Made by a program: the position numbers and the translations under genes. 64,000 nt of DNA from an uncultured Candidatus Pelagibacter sp. (GTDB lineage: Bacteria > Pseudomonadota > Alphaproteobacteria > Pelagibacterales > Pelagibacteraceae), in the NCBI GenBank assembly GCA_905618915.1, contig CAJQTI010000006.1:1-64000 (forward strand). The letters run 5' to 3'. The notes beneath the pieces are model-generated. The model was not told the origin of the DNA. It did no database searches and was given only the letters and a program-made list of their open reading frames with translations. Positions 10,079 to 20,127 of this stretch are shown piece by piece (position 1 is the stretch's first letter; every line of letters starts with the position of its first letter).

Positions 10079-11455
10079 ATGGAAAACAACATATTACAAA
10101 CTGAACTTTCAAGTCTTTTAAAAGATAGATTTTCTATATCAAAATCTACTAGAGCAAATTATGCTAGAGGCGAAGATGCTTATGAGGCAGTCTTATCTCA
10201 AGCTGTAGTTTTTCCAGAAACAAACGAAGAAGTTTCAAAAATATTATCATTATGTAATAAACATAAAATTCCTGTTGTTCCTTTTGGAACTGGAACATCA
10301 TTAGAAGGTAATGCTGTTGGAAATGAAAACGGTGTGACTTTATCTTTAGAAAAAATGAATAAAGTTTTAAGTGTTAACGCTGGAGATTTTGATTGTAGAG
10401 TGCAAGCAAATGTAACTAGAAAACAGCTAAATGAACATTTAAGAGATGATGGTGTTTTTTTTCCAATTGACCCTGGTGCAGATGCTGCTTTAGGGGGGAT
10501 GGCCTCAACTTCAGCCTCAGGAACAATGGCCGTCAAATATGGAACCATGAGAACAGTTGTATCAGGTTTGACTGTAGTATTACCAAGTGGTGAAATTGTT
10601 AAAACTGGAACTCGTACAAAAAAATCATCTGCAGGCTACAACTTAACAAATTTATTTATAGGTTCTGAAGGAACTTTAGGGGTTATTACTGAAGTACATT
10701 TAAGACTATCTCCAATACCCGAAAGTATAATGAGTGCAGTATGTCATTTTCCTGATCTTGAAACTGCAGTTTTGACTTCTCAAGAGGTTATTCAATATGG
10801 TGTTCCAATAGCAAGAATAGAAATGTTAAATAAAGACCAAATGGAAATTTGTATTAATTATTCAAAATTAGAAAATATGGAGGAAAAACCAACACTCTTT
10901 TTTGAGTTTCACGGTAGTGAAGAATCAAACAAAGAAGCAATTAAAATTGTAGAAGAATTATCTAAAAATAATAATGGAAGTGATTTTAAATGGGCTGTGT
11001 CACTTGAGGATAGAAATAAATTATGGCAAGCAAGGCATGACGTTTATTATTCTGTAAAAGCACAAGGTAAAAATGTTAAAATTTATTCAACAGATGTATG
11101 TGTACCTGTTTCAAATTTAGTTGAGTGTATTAATTTTGCTGAAACAGAAATAAAAAAATTTGGTCTTAAGGCGCCAATGGTTGGTCATGTTGGAGATGGA
11201 AATTTTCACGCAATCATAATGTATGACCCAGCTATTGAAGGTTCTTATCAAAAAATTAGAGATTTTAGTGATAAACTTATAGATAAGACCTTGGAACTTG
11301 AGGGAACAATTACTGGTGAGCATGGTATTGGATTGCAGAAAAAAGCTTATCTTCTTAAAGAACATCCAGACAATTTACCTTTGATGAAATCAATTAAAAG
11401 AAGTCTTGATCCAAACAATATAATGAATCCAGGTAAAATTTTTGATCTTAATTAA
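10079..11455 (+). CDS. FAD-linked oxidase (GlcD/D-lactate dehydrogenase-like)
   Basis: PFGTGTSLEGNA, GSEGTLGVITE, GEHGIGLQKK. Confidence 0.93.
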   Translation: MENNILQTELSSLLKDRFSISKSTRANYARGEDAYEAVLSQAVVFPETNEEVSKILSLCNKHKIPVVPFGTGTSLEGNAVGNENGVTLSLEKMNKVLSVNAGDFDCRVQANVTRKQLNEHLRDDGVFFPIDPGADAALGGMASTSASGTMAVKYGTMRTVVSGLTVVLPSGEIVKTGTRTKKSSAGYNLTNLFIGSEGTLGVITEVHLRLSPIPESIMSAVCHFPDLETAVLTSQEVIQYGVPIARIEMLNKDQMEICINYSKLENMEEKPTLFFEFHGSEESNKEAIKIVEELSKNNNGSDFKWAVSLEDRNKLWQARHDVYYSVKAQGKNVKIYSTDVCVPVSNLVECINFAETEIKKFGLKAPMVGHVGDGNFHAIIMYDPAIEGSYQKIRDFSDKLIDKTLELEGTITGEHGIGLQKKAYLLKEHPDNLPLMKSIKRSLDPNNIMNPGKIFDLN

Positions 11456-11463
11456 AAAAAACT

Positions 11464-12627
11464 TTAGCCTAACATCTTTTTAATATTTTCTAATGCCTGA
11501 GAAATACTATCTTCTGAGGCTGCAAAACTAAATCTTACATAATCTATAGCAGTTTTACCAAAAGCTGTTCCTGGGACTATGGCCACACCTGCTTCGTGCA
11601 TAGCTTTTTTTGCAAATTCAGAACCATTCATGCCAGTACCTATAACTTTTGGAAATGCATAAAAAGCTCCACCTGGTAAACTACATTCAATACCTGGTAA
11701 ACTGTTTAAACCTTCATGAATTAATTTTCTTCGTTTATCAAATTTTTTCATCATTTCAAGTATAGGCTCATCTGGGCCATCTAATGCAGCAATGCCTGCA
11801 AACTGTGAGGGGGCATTAACACATGACACACTATTAATTATAAGCTTTGTTACATGCTCTACTAAATTCTCTGGCCACACACTCCATCCCATTCTCCAAC
11901 CAGTCATAGAATAAGCCTTACTCCATCCATCTAGAACTATCAGTCTATCTTGAAGGTCTGGATAATTAAAAAATGTTGGCATCTCTTTATTATCATAGAT
12001 TTGTCTACTATAAATTTCATCACTTAAAATAACAACATGAGGATATTTTTTAAGTCCTTCAGCTAATTTATCAACTTCTTCTTTTTCAACAAAACTTCCT
12101 GTTGGGTTGTTAGGGTTTATAAGTATTAATAATCTAGTCTCATCTGTGATTAATGATAAAATTTTTTCAGCAGTAAATTTTAGATCCTTATCTTCTGTAA
12201 GGTCATAAGGCACAGCAGTTGAACCTGTGTAATTAATCATTGATTCATAAATTGGAAAACCTGGTGTTGGATGAATTATCTCCGCACCTGGTTCACCAAA
12301 CATCTGTATTGCATAATACATGGTTGGTTTGCCACCTGGCATTATTAAAACTCTCTCTGGATCTATTTCTTTATTATAAAGTTTTTTAATTTTTCTGGTA
12401 ACTGCCTGTCTGCATTCTAAAATTCCATTAGATAAAACATACCCATGATGACCATCATCTAAAGCTTTTTTTGCAGCATCAACAATATGTTGTGGAGTTT
12501 TAAAGTCAGGCTGACCTAAACCTAAATGTATCATAGGCTTGCCCTGTGCTTCTAATTTTTTTGCTTCAGCTAAAATACTAAAAGCAGACTCCGTTCCCAA
12601 TCTATCTAGACTTTTTGCTAACTTCAT
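11464..12627 (-). CDS. PLP-dependent class I/II aminotransferase
   Basis: NPNNPTGSF, SDEIY, DGWSKAYSMTGWRMGW. Confidence 0.93.
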   Translation of the reverse strand: MKLAKSLDRLGTESAFSILAEAKKLEAQGKPMIHLGLGQPDFKTPQHIVDAAKKALDDGHHGYVLSNGILECRQAVTRKIKKLYNKEIDPERVLIMPGGKPTMYYAIQMFGEPGAEIIHPTPGFPIYESMINYTGSTAVPYDLTEDKDLKFTAEKILSLITDETRLLILINPNNPTGSFVEKEEVDKLAEGLKKYPHVVILSDEIYSRQIYDNKEMPTFFNYPDLQDRLIVLDGWSKAYSMTGWRMGWSVWPENLVEHVTKLIINSVSCVNAPSQFAGIAALDGPDEPILEMMKKFDKRRKLIHEGLNSLPGIECSLPGGAFYAFPKVIGTGMNGSEFAKKAMHEAGVAIVPGTAFGKTAIDYVRFSFAASEDSISQALENIKKMLG

Positions 12628-12655
12628 TTTTTTTGCTTTTTTTTAATTAATTATT

Positions 12656-13807
12656 CTATTTTTTGAAAATTATCTTAGAATTGTTAAATTCTTTGAGGTT
12701 TTTACAGCCCATTAATATCATGTTACGTCGAATTTCACTGTGCATGTTGTGTAATGCACGTTCTACACCTTGTTGGCCACCTGCACCAAGTGAAAATAAG
12801 AACATTTTTCCAAAACTACAAGCTTTTGCACCTGCTGCAAGAGCCTTGAGCACGTGCGTACCTCTTCTAACTCCACCATCTAATATTATTTCTAGTTTAT
12901 CTCCAACTGCATCAGAGATTGCTTTTACCTGATCAAAAGGAGATCTTGAACCATCCAGCTGTCTTCCACCGTGATTTGAAATCATTATAGCTGTGCAACC
13001 AATATCAACAGCTCTTTTTGCATCATCTACTGACATAACACCTTTAAGTGCAAATGGTCCATTCCATCTCTTAATGCAATATTCAGCATCTTTCCAATTC
13101 ATTGCTGGATCATATTGCTCATTAATATAATCTATGACCGATTTAGAAATGTTTGTACCTTTGTCTGTTTTATTTTTTATATTTGCAAGTTCAAACTTTT
13201 TATTAGTTAAATATTTAAAAACCCATTCAGGTCGCATTGCAAAACTCAATAAACTTTCAAGAGTTAGTTTTGGTGGAGTGGTAAAACCAGTTCTGTGATC
13301 TCGCTCTCTATTTCCTGCAACCAAAGTATCCACTGTTAAACATAGTCCATCAAAATTAGCTACTCTACATCTGTCAATTAAATCATCAGTAATGGATTGA
13401 TCTTTATGTACATATAGTTGAAAAAGTTTAGGACAATTTGAAATTTCTGCAACTTCTTCAATTGAAAAAGAGGCCATAGTAGACATACTATACATAGTCC
13501 CATATTTTTCAGCTGCCCTTGCTGATGCCTTATCTCCCTCAGGTGTATACAAACTTTGCATCGCAGTTGGTGATAGAAAAAGTGGCATATCAATTTTTCT
13601 TCCAAAAATAGTAGTTGATAAATCTGGTTCACCCACACTTGCTAAAATGTTTGGAACTAAATCACAATCATTAAAAGCGTTAGTATTTCTATTTAAGGTT
13701 ACCTCATCATCAGAACCTCCGTCAATATAATGAAAGATGGGTGCTGGTAATTTTTTTTTTGCTAATTTTCTAAAATCATTAAAATTATAACAGTCTTTTA
13801 AATTCAT
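12656..13807 (-). CDS. FMN-dependent alpha-hydroxyacid oxidase/dehydrogenase (LldD-like), copy 1
   Basis: ISNHGGRQLDGSRSPFD, LDGGVRRGTHVLKAL. Confidence 0.93.
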   Translation of the reverse strand: MNLKDCYNFNDFRKLAKKKLPAPIFHYIDGGSDDEVTLNRNTNAFNDCDLVPNILASVGEPDLSTTIFGRKIDMPLFLSPTAMQSLYTPEGDKASARAAEKYGTMYSMSTMASFSIEEVAEISNCPKLFQLYVHKDQSITDDLIDRCRVANFDGLCLTVDTLVAGNRERDHRTGFTTPPKLTLESLLSFAMRPEWVFKYLTNKKFELANIKNKTDKGTNISKSVIDYINEQYDPAMNWKDAEYCIKRWNGPFALKGVMSVDDAKRAVDIGCTAIMISNHGGRQLDGSRSPFDQVKAISDAVGDKLEIILDGGVRRGTHVLKALAAGAKACSFGKMFLFSLGAGGQQGVERALHNMHSEIRRNMILMGCKNLKEFNNSKIIFKK

Positions 13808-13809
13808 AA

Positions 13810-14958
13810 TTATCTAAACCTTAAGTTGTTTCTGTTTAAGTCACTAATTTTAGTGCAACCCATTAATTTCATATCTCTTACTAATTCAGCCTTATATTTT
13901 TCAATAGCTCTCTCAACACCAGCTTGTCCCCCAGCAGCTAGAGCATATAAATAAAGTCTTCCTCCTGAACATGCCTTTGCACCTAATGATAACGCTTTAA
14001 GCATATGAGTTCCTCTCTGGAATCCACCTTCACAAATTACATCTAATTTATCTCCAACAGCATCAACAATTTCAGCAAGCTGATCAAAGGGTGCTCTAGA
14101 TCCGTCTAGTTGTCTTCCGCCATGATTTGAAACCATTATTCCTGTACATCCAATATCTACTGCACGTTTTGCATCCTCAACACTCATTATACCTTTTAGA
14201 GCAAAGTGACCTCCCCATTGAGAACAAAGTTTTTCAGCATCTTTCCAGTTCATGGATTGATCCAACATGGTAGAAAAGTATTGTCCTATTGAAGTATTAG
14301 TATCCGTACCCTCTTTCACATAATCTTGCAGATGAGGTAATTCAAATTTACCTTTTGTTAAATAGTTTATTCCCCACATTGGTTTTGTCGCAAAACTAAA
14401 AAGACTTGAAGGTGTAAGCTTTGGAGGTGATGTAAATCCAGTTCTTAAATCTCTTTCACGGTTTCCTCCAGTTATTGTATCTACCGTTAAAGCCATAACA
14501 TCAAATTTTGCAGCTTTTGCTCTTTCTAAACAAGAGTCATTTAAACCTCTATCTTTATGAAAATAAAACTGAAACATTTTTGGTGTATCAACTAGTGAGG
14601 CTATTTCCTCAACACTCACAGTTGCAAGAGCTGAAACACCAAACATAGTATTAAATTTTTGAGCTGCTTTTCCAACTGCTCTTTCTCCATCGTAATGAAA
14701 TAATCTTTGCAAGGCTGTTGGAGCAAGATAAAAAGGTAAGTCTAATTTTTTTCCAAATATTGTTGTAGATAAATCAACATTTTCAACACCTCTTAAAACA
14801 TTTGGAACTAAATCGACATCATTAAATGAGCTCGTATTTCTTTCATAAGTAGTTTCATCATCAGCCGCACCATCGATATAATGGAATATTGGTGATGGTA
14901 ATTTTTTTTTAGCTAATTTTCTAAAATCACTAAAGTTATGACAATCTTTTAAATTCAT
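13810..14958 (-). CDS. FMN-dependent alpha-hydroxyacid oxidase/dehydrogenase (LldD-like), copy 2
   Basis: VSNHGGRQLDGSRAPFD; variant CEGGFQRGTHMLKAL; tandem paralog. Confidence 0.92.
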   Translation of the reverse strand: MNLKDCHNFSDFRKLAKKKLPSPIFHYIDGAADDETTYERNTSSFNDVDLVPNVLRGVENVDLSTTIFGKKLDLPFYLAPTALQRLFHYDGERAVGKAAQKFNTMFGVSALATVSVEEIASLVDTPKMFQFYFHKDRGLNDSCLERAKAAKFDVMALTVDTITGGNRERDLRTGFTSPPKLTPSSLFSFATKPMWGINYLTKGKFELPHLQDYVKEGTDTNTSIGQYFSTMLDQSMNWKDAEKLCSQWGGHFALKGIMSVEDAKRAVDIGCTGIMVSNHGGRQLDGSRAPFDQLAEIVDAVGDKLDVICEGGFQRGTHMLKALSLGAKACSGGRLYLYALAAGGQAGVERAIEKYKAELVRDMKLMGCTKISDLNRNNLRFR

Positions 14959-14968
14959 ATATTTCTTT

Positions 14969-15478
14969 TTAGAATGTTTTAAAGAAATTAAACATATAAC
15001 TATTTGCCCCAGGGTTTTTAGTTCCTAAGCTAGCATTAGAAAGGTGATTGTAAGAAAAACCAAGTTGACTGTTGCTAACAAAGTCTACTGAAATTTGTAG
15101 CTCACTTTTAAATTCCAGAATATGGCCCAAATCTTTACCATCTCCTTTGCTATATAATCCTGGTGCAAAGCTTGGAATAAAATTAATCCTACCTAACTTA
15201 TATTGTGCTTGAACACCTGTATAAATATATGCAGCTGAGTCTGCAGTCAGCAACGCACCTGTTATAGGGGAAAGATTACCTAAAAAAGTATCTCTATTTA
15301 AATCCTCATTTTGATGTTGAAATCCAATTAATGTTGATTTTTTACCAGTATCACTGAAGTCAAACATTCCTGAATAAACATTAAATTTAGAACTGCTTTC
15401 TTCTGAATACGTCATTGAAGAAAGTAAACTAAAAAAAGTGATAAAAGTTAATTTTGATATTAATTTGTAATACTTCAT
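14969..15478 (-). CDS. Acyloxyacyl hydrolase / lipid A 3-O-deacylase (PagL-like)
   Basis: Signal peptide; C-terminal SYNHLSNASLGTKNPGANSYMF resembles the PagL HxSN...NPG motif. Confidence 0.75.
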   Translation of the reverse strand: MKYYKLISKLTFITFFSLLSSMTYSEESSSKFNVYSGMFDFSDTGKKSTLIGFQHQNEDLNRDTFLGNLSPITGALLTADSAAYIYTGVQAQYKLGRINFIPSFAPGLYSKGDGKDLGHILEFKSELQISVDFVSNSQLGFSYNHLSNASLGTKNPGANSYMFNFFKTF

Positions 15479-15859
15479 TTAAATTTTGTTATTTTTATTT
15501 GATATTATTTTTTTGTATATTATCGCACCACCAAACAAAAATAACAATAATGGTAATAACCATAAAACATAAGTGTTTTTACTTAATTGAGGATCAAAAA
15601 TCACCCAATCACCATACTTTTCCCTTAGAAATTGGTATATTTGTTTTTCTTTTAATCCTTCATTAATTTTTCTATCAACAATTAATTTAATACTAGAGGC
15701 AAATTCAGATTCTGAATCGTATACTGACTGACCCTGGCAGATTAAACAACGAATATTTTTTAATATCTTATTTTTTGAAACATCATTTACTTCATTAGAT
15801 TTTGATTCAGAAAAGCTTATGACTAAAATTAGGATTATAAATATTTTTAAAACTTTCAT
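15479..15859 (-). CDS. ccmH: Cytochrome c biogenesis protein CcmH
   Basis: RCLICQGQSV motif, TM segment. Confidence 0.93.
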   Translation of the reverse strand: MKVLKIFIILILVISFSESKSNEVNDVSKNKILKNIRCLICQGQSVYDSESEFASSIKLIVDRKINEGLKEKQIYQFLREKYGDWVIFDPQLSKNTYVLWLLPLLLFLFGGAIIYKKIISNKNNKI

Positions 15860-16377
15860 TTGATAATTAATTTAATTTCATTAACAATTTCTTGATTAAT
15901 TGGACCAACAAATTTTTTGATTATATCTTTATTTTTATCTATTAAAAAAGTTTCTGGAACTCCATAAGCTCCGAATTCAACTCCTAAAGTTCCATCTTTA
16001 TCAATTAAAATTCTAGAATATGGGTTGCCAAAGTCATCAATAAATTTTTTTGCATTATCAAGATTGTCTCGATAATTTAATCCAATTAATTTAATCGATT
16101 CATTTTTACTTAGTTGCATTAATAAAGGATGCTCTGTTCTACAAGGTACACACCAAGAAGCCCAAATATTTACAATATAAAAAATGTTTTCTTCAAAAAT
16201 TTTATCTGAATTTATATAGCTATTTGAATTAAAATCCTTAACTTTAAAAGTTGGGATATTTTTTTTTTCATTAACCTTGGGAGTGTAGTTATTTGGAGTA
16301 TCTAATCCTTTATAAAAAATAACAAAACAAAAACTTAAGAATATAATTACAATAAATAAGCTAATCTTATTTTTCAT
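15856..16377 (-). CDS. ccmG: Thiol:disulfide oxidoreductase CcmG/DsbE
   Basis: WASWCVPCRTEHP, GVPETFLIDK. Confidence 0.94.
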   Translation of the reverse strand: MKNKISLFIVIIFLSFCFVIFYKGLDTPNNYTPKVNEKKNIPTFKVKDFNSNSYINSDKIFEENIFYIVNIWASWCVPCRTEHPLLMQLSKNESIKLIGLNYRDNLDNAKKFIDDFGNPYSRILIDKDGTLGVEFGAYGVPETFLIDKNKDIIKKFVGPINQEIVNEIKLIIK

Positions 16378-18251
16378 ATCTTTCTTTTAAATAAACTCAT
16401 TAACCCACCAAGACTTAATAATAAAACTGAAATCCAGATCCAAACCATAAATGGCTTTACTTGATATCTAATATTAAAATATTCATTGCCTTTTACAAGG
16501 TTCATTACTAAAAACTTATCTTCTAATAGTGTTGTTTTTATATCTGCTTCACTAGTAATAATTACAGGCTGATTATAAATTCTAATCTCAGGGTTTAATT
16601 CAATGATTTTTCCATTTTTGTCTTTTATTTCAAAAAAGGCAAAGATCGAGTTAAAATTACTTTCTTTTCTTTCTTCTATCTTTTTAAAAAAAATTTCACC
16701 TTTATTATAATCGTATCTTTCACCGATTTTAATGTTGGTTATAATTTCTGAAGATAAAATATTATTAAATAGAATGCTTAATATTAATAAACTAAACCCA
16801 AAATGTGAGACAGTTTGAGAGGCATTATTAAATTTTTTAATAAATAATTCTTTTAAAGTCGTAAAGAATAGAAAAAAAGCAGCAGAAATTAAAACTGTAT
16901 AAAAAAGTAAGTCTGTAGTTAAATTTTTGATAATAAAAAAAGTTAACATTACTGAAATTATAAATGTGATAATAAGTGAGTTCTTATTTTCAATTTTTGA
17001 TTTAATCCATTTAAGTTGTGGTCCAAGAGACATAAATAATAGAAATGGTATTAAAAAAGGAACAATTAATTTTTGATAAAAAGGAGGTCCTACTGATATT
17101 TTTTCACTAGATATTACATCTAGAAAAATTGGGTATACTGTACCAATTAAAACAACAGATAAAAAATACATCATAAACCAATTGTTTATTAAGATGGAGG
17201 TTTCTCTACTAAGCCAAAAGAAATCATTTGAGTTTTTGTTATTTTCTTTGTGAAATATAAAAAATATTCCTAACGATAAGACAATTAGTGCAAATAAAAA
17301 TATTAATATAAAAATACCTCTTGCAGGATCATTAGCAAATGTATGTACAGAGTTTAATATTCCAGACCTTACCAAAAAAGTTCCACACATACTTAGGGTA
17401 AATGTTGTAATAGACAATATAACTACCCAAGATGTTAGTGCAGCCCTTCTCTCTAATACTGCAATACAGTGCAATAATGCTGTTAATGTTAGCCATGGCA
17501 TTAAAGAAACATTTTCAACTGGGTCCCAAAACCAAAAACCACCCCATCCCAGTTCATAATATGCCCAAATTGATCCAAGCATAATCCCTATAGTTAGAAA
17601 AATCCAAGAAACTAAAACCCATTTTTTGATATGCTGTCCCCATTGTTTTGAAACATAGTTTTGCGTAACTGCAGCAAGGGATGATGAAAATATTATAGAT
17701 GTACCGACATAACCTAAATATAAAATTGGAGGATGAATTGCTAAAGCTGGGTCTTGTAAGATTGGGTTCAGACCAAGGCCTTCATTAGGAATTGGAAATA
17801 AATAATTAAAAGGATTAGATGTCATTAATACAAATAAGAAAAATCCAATAATTATTATCTGCTGGAATAATAAAGTTAAAATTCTATATTTTTTAGGTTG
17901 CTCTCTTGATTTAATTAAAAATAGAAAAATAAATAAAGTTAATACTAATAACCATAGTAATAAGCTTCCCTCATGGTTTCCCCAAGTTCCTGAGATTTTA
18001 TAGAATAATGGTTTAGTTGTATGAGAGTTATTAAAGACTGTCTCATTACTAAAGTCTGAGTTTATAAAAGATATAATCAAACTCAAAAAACTCACAATTA
18101 CAAAAACTAACTGTAGAAATGATAGAGATAATATATTTTGGTTAATCTGCTTATTAGTATTATTAAAGTCTTTAATTGAAACTCCACAAAGTAAAACCGA
18201 AAGTAACAACCCTAAAATTAAAGAATAATAACCTATCTGATTAGCTAGCAA
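16374..18251 (-). CDS. ccmF: Heme lyase CcmF
   Basis: WGGFWFWDPVENVSLMPWL, GTWGNHEGSLLLWLL. Confidence 0.97.
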   Translation of the reverse strand: MLANQIGYYSLILGLLLSVLLCGVSIKDFNNTNKQINQNILSLSFLQLVFVIVSFLSLIISFINSDFSNETVFNNSHTTKPLFYKISGTWGNHEGSLLLWLLVLTLFIFLFLIKSREQPKKYRILTLLFQQIIIIGFFLFVLMTSNPFNYLFPIPNEGLGLNPILQDPALAIHPPILYLGYVGTSIIFSSSLAAVTQNYVSKQWGQHIKKWVLVSWIFLTIGIMLGSIWAYYELGWGGFWFWDPVENVSLMPWLTLTALLHCIAVLERRAALTSWVVILSITTFTLSMCGTFLVRSGILNSVHTFANDPARGIFILIFLFALIVLSLGIFFIFHKENNKNSNDFFWLSRETSILINNWFMMYFLSVVLIGTVYPIFLDVISSEKISVGPPFYQKLIVPFLIPFLLFMSLGPQLKWIKSKIENKNSLIITFIISVMLTFFIIKNLTTDLLFYTVLISAAFFLFFTTLKELFIKKFNNASQTVSHFGFSLLILSILFNNILSSEIITNIKIGERYDYNKGEIFFKKIEERKESNFNSIFAFFEIKDKNGKIIELNPEIRIYNQPVIITSEADIKTTLLEDKFLVMNLVKGNEYFNIRYQVKPFMVWIWISVLLLSLGGLMSLFKRKI

Positions 18252-18252
18252 T

Positions 18253-18672
18253 TTATTTATCTCCTATGGCTTCTTTAACTTCTGGGGGCATATAATTTTC
18301 ATCGTGTTTTGCCAAAATTTTAGTTGCTGTAAAATAATTTTTATCTTTTAAAAAACCTTCAGCAACCACTCCTTTTCCTTCAGCAAATAAATTGGGAACT
18401 GCCCCTGAATAAACAACATTAATTTCATTTTTAAAGTCAGTAATAATAAAATTAACTTCATCAGAATTTATAGAGACTGATTGTTCTTTAACCATCCCAC
18501 CCACTCTTATTTTCTTTTTATTTAATTCTATTAAAGACTTTATTTCTGACGGAGACTGAAAATATACAACGTTTTCTTTTAATGATTGTAAAATTAAAAA
18601 AACTGTTAAAATTACTGAGGCTAAGATTAAAGCTAAGAATACAAGTCGTAATTTAACCTTTTTACCATACAT
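18253..18672 (-). CDS. ccmE: Heme chaperone CcmE
   Basis: VRVGGMV-like, [13 protein letters not shown] heme-binding motif. Confidence 0.95.
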   Translation of the reverse strand: MYGKKVKLRLVFLALILASVILTVFLILQSLKENVVYFQSPSEIKSLIELNKKKIRVGGMVKEQSVSINSDEVNFIITDFKNEINVVYSGAVPNLFAEGKGVVAEGFLKDKNYFTATKILAKHDENYMPPEVKEAIGDK

Positions 18673-18682
18673 GGTTTATTAG

Positions 18683-18910
18683 TTAAATATTTGATGTATT
18701 AGATAATATTTCTCTATTAATATTCTGTGATCTCGCAGCTTTAGCTTTCTCAACATTTAGAGAACCAAATTTAGAAGCAAATCTTTTTTGCTCTTTTGAA
18801 AGTTGTAATTTAGTTACAAAGTACAAGGCTGTAAAACTGATCAATGTGAACGAAAAAGCTGACCATACGTAAGCTCCGTATCCGTTCATTGAAATTATTT
18901 CATTTATCAT
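18683..18910 (-). CDS. ccmD: Heme exporter protein CcmD
   Basis: Small protein, NGYGAYVWSAFSFT, between ccmC and ccmE. Confidence 0.85.
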   Translation of the reverse strand: MINEIISMNGYGAYVWSAFSFTLISFTALYFVTKLQLSKEQKRFASKFGSLNVEKAKAARSQNINREILSNTSNI

Positions 18911-19617
18911 AATCTATCTAATCCTTTATTTTTAACTTTTATCAGTTCGGTATTATATTTCATCAAAAAAATGAGTAATGAAAAAAGGGCAAATGCCGCA
19001 GTCATAATACCCAATGGGACTAGCATTGATGGATGAATTGCTGTGTTGGTTGATAAAATATTAATTGAAGCTGGTTGATGTAACGTATTCCACCAATCTA
19101 CAGAAAATTTAATGATAGGAACATTCACCACTCCTAAAATTGCAATCAAAGAAGTAACTTTAATTACCTGTTCTTTATTATCATAAATTCTCCAAGCCAA
19201 TAAATACATTCCATAAAATAAAGCTAAAATTAGCATAGAAGTTATTCTTGCATCCCAAGCCCACCAGGTACCCCAAGTTGGTTTTCCCCAAATTGAACCT
19301 GTAACTAATGCAATGATATTAAATATAAATCCTGAAGGTGCTAAACTTTTAGCAATTAGAGCAAAATTTTTATTTTTAAAAACAAAACTTCCAACAGACA
19401 ATAAAGCTAAACTTGAAAATATTCCAAGTGATATCCAAGCAGCCGGTACATGAACATACATAATTCTTACTGCATCACTTTGTTTATAATCTTCAGGTGA
19501 AAGTATGAGCGCCTCGGTTAAACCAATTGTTAAGACAATAATAAATAAAAACAAAACGTACTTTGGCGCTTTAGAGGTTATTGCAAAAATTTTATTAGGC
19601 TCAAAATATTTAAACAT
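18907..19617 (-). CDS. ccmC: Heme exporter protein CcmC
   Basis: KPTWGTWWAWDARITSMLIL, HVPAAW. Confidence 0.96.
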   Translation of the reverse strand: MFKYFEPNKIFAITSKAPKYVLFLFIIVLTIGLTEALILSPEDYKQSDAVRIMYVHVPAAWISLGIFSSLALLSVGSFVFKNKNFALIAKSLAPSGFIFNIIALVTGSIWGKPTWGTWWAWDARITSMLILALFYGMYLLAWRIYDNKEQVIKVTSLIAILGVVNVPIIKFSVDWWNTLHQPASINILSTNTAIHPSMLVPLGIMTAAFALFSLLIFLMKYNTELIKVKNKGLDRL

Positions 19618-19673
19618 TTTTAAATTATATATATTAAAAAAAGATAATTTAATTTTTATTATGGAAAGTCATC

Positions 19674-19734
19674 CTGATCAAGAATGCAGAGGGAGTCAAT
19701 AATGATAAAAACGTTATTTAACACTCTTGATCAG
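19674..19734. other. Long-range inverted repeat / structured leader candidate upstream of ccmC
   Basis: CTGATCAAGA (19674-19683) and TCTTGATCAG (19725-19734), with an internal AATAATG-N7-CGTTATT hairpin. Confidence 0.45.
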
Positions 19735-19798
19735 AACATAATTGTAGATAGCAACTATATATGTCGAAGATTTGAATTAATTGTGTTTGAAAAAAGAA

Positions 19799-20119
19799 TT
19801 AATTAGAGGGTTTAAAGTAGCTAGAGCCTCTTTTGCCAGAAAAAATCTCCTCAATTAAAGGGTGTTTAATTGGATCTTCAGAATCGTCCATTAATAGATT
19901 TTGCTCTGAAACGTATGCCTCATAAGTAATTTCATCATTTTCAGCTAACAGATGATAAAAGGGCTGATCTTTTCTAGGACGAACATTCTTTGGAATGGAT
20001 TGATACCATTCTTCAGAATTATTAAATTCGAAATCCACATCATAAATTACACCTCTAAACTCAAAGTGTTTATGTTTTACAATGTCGCCTATTGAAAATT
20101 TTGCTTTTTGAATTGCCAT
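19799..20119 (-). CDS. hspQ: Heat shock protein HspQ (hemimethylated-DNA-binding family)
   Basis: FSIGDIVKHKHFEFRGVIYDVD, RPRKDQPFYHLLAE. Confidence 0.92.
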   Translation of the reverse strand: MAIQKAKFSIGDIVKHKHFEFRGVIYDVDFEFNNSEEWYQSIPKNVRPRKDQPFYHLLAENDEITYEAYVSEQNLLMDDSEDPIKHPLIEEIFSGKRGSSYFKPSN

Positions 20120-20127
20120 AGATATTA

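Noticed and set aside
10198-10548. 116-aa minus-strand ORF
   Set aside because: Antisense to the GlcD-like gene; no independent support.
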